Source: Ipomoea triloba
Lineage: Eukaryota > Streptophyta > Magnoliopsida > Solanales > Convolvulaceae
Direction: 5' to 3'
NCBI RefSeq assembly: GCF_003576645.1
Contig: NC_044930.1
Location: forward strand, 5,754,711-5,818,710
DNA: 64,000 nt
The notes beneath the pieces were generated by a model. It saw only the letters and a list, made by a program, of their open reading frames with translations, had not been told where the DNA came from and made no database searches. This document shows positions 59,012-64,000 of this stretch, one piece after another. The translations under genes and the position numbers were made by a program. Every line of letters begins with the position of its first letter. The first letter of the stretch is position 1.

Positions 59012-59643
59012 AACATGAATACAGTTTAAGTTTTTTTTTTTTTTTTTTCTTCTTCTTATGGTGTCTTGGTTAAAATATTATATATTAAACTCAAAATTAT
59101 GACAAATTGTCACATAAAGTGAAACATATGTAGTATTTTAGATTCAAAATGCTAATGCTAATTAAATTCACTAATTACTAAATGTTTATTTAAGGTGGAC
59201 CAAATTAAAGGGTTAAAATGGTGAAATTTAATCTTTTTTTTTTTTTAAGTGTGAAAACACCATTTAAATTGATTCTCCATCGATTATATACTGATCTAGT
59301 GAAATACCCTCTTTTAGCATTACTAAGTTACTATACTAGTTTGGTTTCAAAAAAAAGTTACTATACTAGTTGTCCGCACGGGCTTAGCTTACTTGGTTTA
59401 GTAAGCGGTATTTGGGAGAAGAGAATTTCGACAGCAGTAGTGTAGGAATTATGGTCAAAGTAGGCATATCCCTGTATATACCGGCATTTAACCTTGAATG
59501 TAGAGGTGTTTTCAAAAAAAAAAAAAAAACCTTGAATGTAGAGGTCATTGAGATTGAAAATTCAACCTTTTCGAAAAATTATGCTAATTTTCTGATATAT
59601 CATTATCCCCTCCCAAAGAAAATAAATAAATAAAATTTACACC
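59012..59643. other. Intergenic DNA, no gene seen
   Basis: T- and A-rich tracts (about 59030-59050, 59515-59530) and a short direct repeat (AAAAACCTTGAATGTAGAGG near 59489 and 59528). No coding region is recognised. Confidence 0.45.
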
Positions 59644-59654
59644 CCTCCCAAGGG

Positions 59655-60374
59655 CAAATTATACTGTGCACCACGGTGCACATAGCAATGTGCACCACAT
59701 ACCTAAACGACGTCGTTTTGAGCATTGTAAACTAATCGTCCTTTTTTTTTGAAATCGCGTTTCCCGTTTTGGCCGGTCTCTGTATTTATGTTAATATTAT
59801 GTGTATTCCAGGCAATCATTCTGTGTATTCTAGGCAACCGTTCTGTGTATTATAGGCAACCGTTATGTGTATTCATGTTAGTAAAACATGTTGTGATGTG
59901 TTTGTGCATTCGAATGTTTAGGAGGATGAGTTCTGTGTATTTTGTGTAAACATTATGTGTATTCATGTTATTAACACAAGTTGTGATGTGTTTGTGCATT
60001 CGAATGTTAGGAGGATGAGTTCTGTGTATTATGGGCATCAATATTCTGTGTATTATGGGCAAACATTCTGTGTATTCTAGGCAAACGTTCTATGTATTCT
60101 ATATAATGATTATGTGTATTATAGATAATGAATTCCCTGGAGTCATTAGCGTCGACTAACATCTGTGTATTTTGTATCAATATTCTGTGTATTCTGGGCA
60201 AACATTCTGTGTATTCTAGGCAAACGTTCTGTGTATTATAGATAATGATTATGTGTATTATAGATAATGAATTCCTTGAGTCATTCGCGTCCGCGTCTAC
60301 TAACACCGAAACGACGTCGTTTTACGTACATGATGCACATTGCTATGTGCACCGTGGTGCAGGTATAACGATTG
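59655..60374. mobile_element. 22-bp-repeat foldback with perfect 11-bp target duplication
   Basis: The element is flanked by CCTCCCAAGGG at 59644-59654 and 60375-60385, a perfect 11-bp duplication compatible with the Mutator superfamily (9-11 bp). Ends: CAAATTATACTGTGCACC and (reverse) CAATCGTTATACCTGCACC. Each arm carries the palindromic GTGCACCACGGTGCAC block, then an AACGACGTCGTTTT palindrome. The 720-bp interior is an array with GTGTATT cores at 59801, 59823, 59845 and 59867, then 59935/59957, then 60048/60070/60092/60114. Steps within each run are exactly 22 bp. Larger segments of the array are themselves duplicated (about 60040-60150 and 60180-60280). No coding capacity. Confidence 0.88.
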
Positions 60375-60385
60375 CCTCCCAAGGG

Positions 60386-60860
60386 CTAAAGGTGAAAGTA
60401 GCTTAAGACTTTTTGAGTTTAGCAGCTTATCTCTCAGTCTTAAAGTGGAATATTATGATTAGATAAGGTTTGGGCAGTACAAATTCAGAGGTAAAACTAG
60501 CCCAACACTTTCTATCCCTATCCATGTTTGGCTAGATTAGATTAGATTATTCCCTAAGCCACACCTCACCTTGGATGGTTCTAAATTATTCTTTGAATTA
60601 CTGTCTCATCTTTTCAAATCTGAAAAACAAACAACTTCCCCTAATTCTACTGTTGTAACTTGTAAGTATGCATATATATTATAATATGGCTGAAACAGAT
60701 CAAGGAATCTACCCTGGCTGCTACAGTCCTCTTTTGAAGTTGTTCTTGAAATACATGCCCATTGCCCAATAATTACAATTATAACTTGCCTTTCAAGATA
60801 ATATTTTCTCACCTCCAATCATCTTTGCCCACATATAAAGGTTAAATTTTTTTGCCCTTG
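60386..60860. other. Intergenic DNA, no gene seen
   Basis: About 0.5 kb without a recognisable feature, between the foldback and the MITE at 60864. Confidence 0.45.
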
Positions 60861-60863
60861 TTA

Positions 60864-61184
60864 GAGCATCTATACCAGTGCATATTTAGTGATTTATGTA
60901 AGTTACCAACATGGCAACAGTGAGAGGAGGAGAGAGAGTAAGAGGAGTTCCTCTGCAAATGAAGGTTTATAGCATAGTGATTTCTGACCAAATCATTACG
61001 CAAACATACGTTGTTGTGCGCGTGTGCCCACCTGCTAGGCACGTTAGGGGCGCCTGACAACTCCTTTTTTGTTTTTAAAATATTATTTGTTTGTTTTTTT
61101 TTTCTTTACTTATTTTCTCTTTCCTAATCAAACTTACAAAACCTTCTCAAAAACGGCAGAATAACTCCATTGATAAGGATGCTC
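60864..61184. mobile_element. Tourist-like MITE with GC-rich core and TTA duplication
   Basis: It runs from GAGCATCTATACC to AAGGATGCTC with TTA on both sides (60861-60863 and 61185-61187). The GC-rich centre (about 61010-61060) reads GTTGTGCGCGTGTGCCCACC. It belongs to the same family as 25804, 5824 and 50345. Confidence 0.8.
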
Positions 61185-61189
61185 TTAGG

Positions 61190-62358
61190 ACCCTCATCTT
61201 GGCGTAAGGGATAACTTGTTAACATGCATACAGTTAATATATTATTAGCTAACATATTATGTGAGATACATAATTTATTAACTTAAGACACATAATATAT
61301 TAATTACAATCACATAATTTTTTTTATCAGGATTCACAGTGTAATGTGGACACATTCTGGACCTTATCACCCTGATCTATGGTATAAGTGTATAACAATT
61401 GAAAAATTCATGCTTGATACTCATAAAAAGCCCATCAAATTAAGTGTAACTTTTAAAATGTAACTGTCAACCCTGAATTTTGTATTATTTTTCACAATTT
61501 ATGACAAGAACTAATTGAGATGTTCGTACAGCCACTAGAAGCTAAAACATTGAGCTCCAATCATCTTCCCAGACAACACCCAGCATAAATCAAGAATTCC
61601 CACTTATCTCCATAACCAAAAGCAGCAATAATCACACCAAATTCAATCAAAGAAGCAACTCTCTCTGCAGATTCTGCACTCTGCGCCTATGATTAAGAAT
61701 TGCTGTATACTAAAGGGAGTTCTACTAATCATTATATTCCGAAGATGGAATCCTTTCTCCTCACACGTCCCTACTAAAACCAAAACAATCTGCTCCCCAA
61801 AGATTCTTAAAGATTGCAACTTTAATGTTGATATGATATAGCATTACCCAGAAAAAGAAAAGAAACAAGGAATAATATAATGGCATACGTAGTGAGATTC
61901 AAACATCAAATCAAGCTGTTTTCATGGGAGCATATATCATTAAACACCTCAAATGATTCTCTGGAATTGTAAACAAGTGTTTGTTCGATGTTACACAAAA
62001 ATATGTCTACATGCACTGTATGTAACCATTCTAGTGGAGAATCCTATCAATGTGGAATTGTGGATTCCCCAAAAAGAAAGAAAGAAAAAAAATATAATCC
62101 GTACAAGGAAAGAATTGGCTTTGCATCAGTAAAATCCATTTTTTTTGGTTGGGGGGTAAAAAAAAGTTGAGGAATAAACCTAATAATTAAATCAGGATCA
62201 GAGCTTTTCTCTCCCAAAGCTTTCTCCTTTCCAAAAACCCATGGCCCCAAAAGATTGGAAAAGCATTAGAAATGGCTGGAAAGCAAGAAAACCCCCCTTC
62301 CATTGAGAACAAGAAAACCCAGGTTTTCTTTCTTTCTTTCTTTTCAAGATTCTCATAT
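61190..62358. other. Diverged foldback remnant and 3' flank of the MIZ1-like gene
   Basis: About 61205-61390 resembles the 22-bp-repeat family (ACATAATTTATTAACTTAAG, GGATTCACAGTGTAATGTGG ..CTATGGTATAAG) but lacks a clear left end. From about 61550 on the sequence is less AT-rich and probably includes the 3' untranslated region of the minus-strand gene that ends at 62359. Confidence 0.4.
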
Positions 62359-63165
62359 TTACCTAGACCGGAGCAAGTAGATACTGAATTCTTGACCCGG
62401 GCCTTCATCCGGGTTGATCAAATGAAACGACTCGGAATCCGCGCCGCCGATTATGCACTCATAATTGGCGCGCATGTACATGAGCTCTTCCGGGTCGTCG
62501 CCGGGCCCGAACCCGGACCCGGACGGGATCACGCCCGCCCCGACTGATATCGACTGCATTGTCTTGAGCATGAGGCGGGTCTGCTGCGTGGGCTTTCTCC
62601 GAACCGCGAACCCGAGTTTGCGCCCGTTGCAAAACAGGGTCCAGAGCGGGATGGCGTGGAGCGGGCATCGGCTCAGCTCCGATTCCGCGCCGCCGCCGCC
62701 GTTGTCATCGTCCTTGAACTCCAGCGCGATGCGGACCAAGCCGCCGCCCATTTCCTGCGTCAGCGTGGTGGCGGTGATGGACAGCTCGAGGAGGAGATAC
62801 GGCTTGGTGTTGAGCCGGTCGTGCTGGACGCAGAACCACACGTGGCCGCCGCGCCGGTGCCCGAAGATGGTCCCCACCACCATCGTCTTGGACGACCGCG
62901 GCTGAGCCGCCGCCGCCGCCGCCGAGTACGAGCTCACGGAAGCCGCGCCGCACGTCGGGCTATCCGGGTCCGAATAATCCTCCCCTACATTACTATAACT
63001 GCTCCCTCTCCCCCTCGCCTTCAGGTCGTCCAGATCATCCCGGAGAGAAGTGCTCAGCCGCTTCTTGGGGGTGGCGGCGGCCGCCGTGATCGGCAGCGAG
63101 TGGTTGGCGGCGGCCGGCGTGAAGCACGGCAGAAACAGGCGGCGGAGAGCGTTGATCTTAGCCAT
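62359..63165 (-). CDS. MIZU-KUSSEI1-like protein (DUF617)
   Basis: A single exon of 268 aa from the ATG at 63165. An in-frame ATG at 63189 would add eight residues, but MAKINALRRLFLPCF is the usual family start. The N-terminal third is variable and Ser/Ala-rich with a poly-Ala run. The DUF617/MIZ1 domain fills about residues 92-268: VVGTIFGHRRGGHVWFCVQH, LLLELSITATTLTQEMGGG, LWTLFCNGRKLGFAVRR, ELMYMRANYECIIGG and the terminal GPGQEFSIYLLRSR. MIZ1 of Arabidopsis acts in root hydrotropism at the ER membrane. The many paralogues are mostly uncharacterised, so the role here is open. The gene is strongly GC-rich and intronless, typical of the family. Confidence 0.95.
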   Translation of the reverse strand: MAKINALRRLFLPCFTPAAANHSLPITAAAATPKKRLSTSLRDDLDDLKARGRGSSYSNVGEDYSDPDSPTCGAASVSSYSAAAAAAQPRSSKTMVVGTIFGHRRGGHVWFCVQHDRLNTKPYLLLELSITATTLTQEMGGGLVRIALEFKDDDNGGGGAESELSRCPLHAIPLWTLFCNGRKLGFAVRRKPTQQTRLMLKTMQSISVGAGVIPSGSGFGPGDDPEELMYMRANYECIIGGADSESFHLINPDEGPGQEFSIYLLRSR

Positions 63166-63189
63166 TGGATGGAAATCTTGATCGATCAA

Positions 63190-63620
63190 AAGTTGAAGAA
63201 ATTAATGTGAGCTTAAAGAAAAGGGAACGAAGGACTTTAAAAGACGGGAAAAGATGGTAAAATTTCGAGGGGGGTAGGGGTGGGGGTGTGGGTTCTATCT
63301 ATGTATGGAAAGGAGGGCTTAAAGGGTGTTTAGTGATAGTAATCACTATTGCATGTGCATTGCCTGAACTTATCTACTATAAAACTTATAAAGTATGATA
63401 ATAAAATTTTCATAAATATCAAAAGAAGTGGAAAAAACAGCTCATCTGCTCATAGGTAGCCTAATTTCACAAATTAGAATGTACTTCCTAGTTAAACCTA
63501 AAATGTAATAATGTTATATGTTGCACATTTCAATCAACAATGCACCAAATCCTAGGAAACATTACTTTACTCTTTAACAGTTAGACATTTGTTCATGATG
63601 GGTGTATAATAATCTACCCA

Positions 63621-63687
<67 letters not shown>

Positions 63688-64000
63688 TATGTGTAGAAGA
63701 GAATATTAGTTAGCCCAACATGTCTAACTTTATGTCTCCTTAGTTCGATATAATTCTTCATAAATTTCATATTTTGGAGGGTCCATTATTGGGCAACGAT
63801 TCTTCAGTTATATGCTTTTAAATAATTCTCGATTGAAATAGCAAGGCTGATGCTTGAGCCACACGTGCTTGGTAATAGGGCAATTTCCTCGCAAATCCAT
63901 TCGATTAGCCTTGAATGGGCTTGTCGAGTTGAGCCCAATGGATCCAAGGTAATGTGAGATGCACACTTATTGTAAGAACTGACACTTTTAATTTAAATCA
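63190..64000. other. Promoter side of the MIZ1-like gene and (TA)n tract
   Basis: The first few hundred bases form the 5' flank of the minus-strand gene. No strong TATA box was seen. A (TA)n microsatellite covers about 63626-63677. No further coding region is recognised before the window end. Confidence 0.5.

Noticed and set aside
59749..60306. Frames rich in NTQN/HIT motifs on both strands
   Set aside because: They are translations of the CTGTGTATT 22-bp array in the foldback 59655-60374.
58306..60374. Arrays of about 22-bp units as CRISPR-like arrays
   Set aside because: The units are contiguous and degenerate, with no constant repeat separated by unique spacers. They sit in eukaryotic transposons.
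62456..63210. 184-aa, 146-aa and other frames opposite or alongside the MIZ1-like gene
   Set aside because: High GC content removes stops in the other frames. Only the minus-strand 268-aa frame has a recognisable domain.

Overview
The window is plant nuclear DNA, very probably a eudicot. Spliceosomal GT-AG introns, AT-rich intergenic DNA full of small foldback transposons, tRNA-derived SINEs, and several plant-specific families (NPF transporter, GLOX oxidase, MIZU-KUSSEI1-like, DIR1-like lipid transfer protein, miR2111) all point there. An asterid such as Convolvulaceae would fit, but that is a guess from repeat style. One ambiguous base (n at 7225) marks a sequence join.

Genes from left to right: a DIR1-like lipid-transfer protein (3080-4035, +); a two-exon secreted cysteine-rich peptide (11635-12030, -); a tRNA-Ser(AGA) (13666-13747, -); the spliceosome/snoRNP protein SNU13 (23133-25136, -); an NPF/PTR-type proton-coupled transporter (37490-40117, +); an intronless glyoxal/aldehyde oxidase (41140-42753, +); a seven-exon mitochondrial carrier (46904-49061, +); a MIR2111 microRNA gene (about 51707-51783, +); and a MIZU-KUSSEI1-like DUF617 protein (62359-63165, -). 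They are unrelated single-copy neighbours with no sign of a metabolic cluster. SNU13 and the carrier both show telo-box and site II (TGGGCY) promoter motifs typical of housekeeping growth genes.

Between the genes the DNA is dominated by mobile elements. There is a complete non-autonomous CACTA element (29816-32624) carrying exons from two different host genes, a 976-bp Pack-MULE-like element with a perfect 9-bp target duplication (28487-29462), a 1.6-kb long-inverted-repeat MULE (16546-18159), other foldbacks, a hAT-like MITE family, a Tourist-like MITE family with a GC-rich core, several SINE families, a retroposed insert with a 15-bp target duplication, and a Ty1/copia remnant.

The most unusual pattern is a family of at least eight foldback elements. 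Their termini are built from two adjacent palindromes, and their interiors are arrays of a 22-bp unit. The unit length is kept while the unit sequence differs from element to element. Some copies have 11-bp target duplications.

Segments 6001-7224 and 7267-8490 appear identical base for base at an offset of 1266 and are joined by (TA)n and the n. This is most simply an unmerged contig overlap rather than a real duplication.
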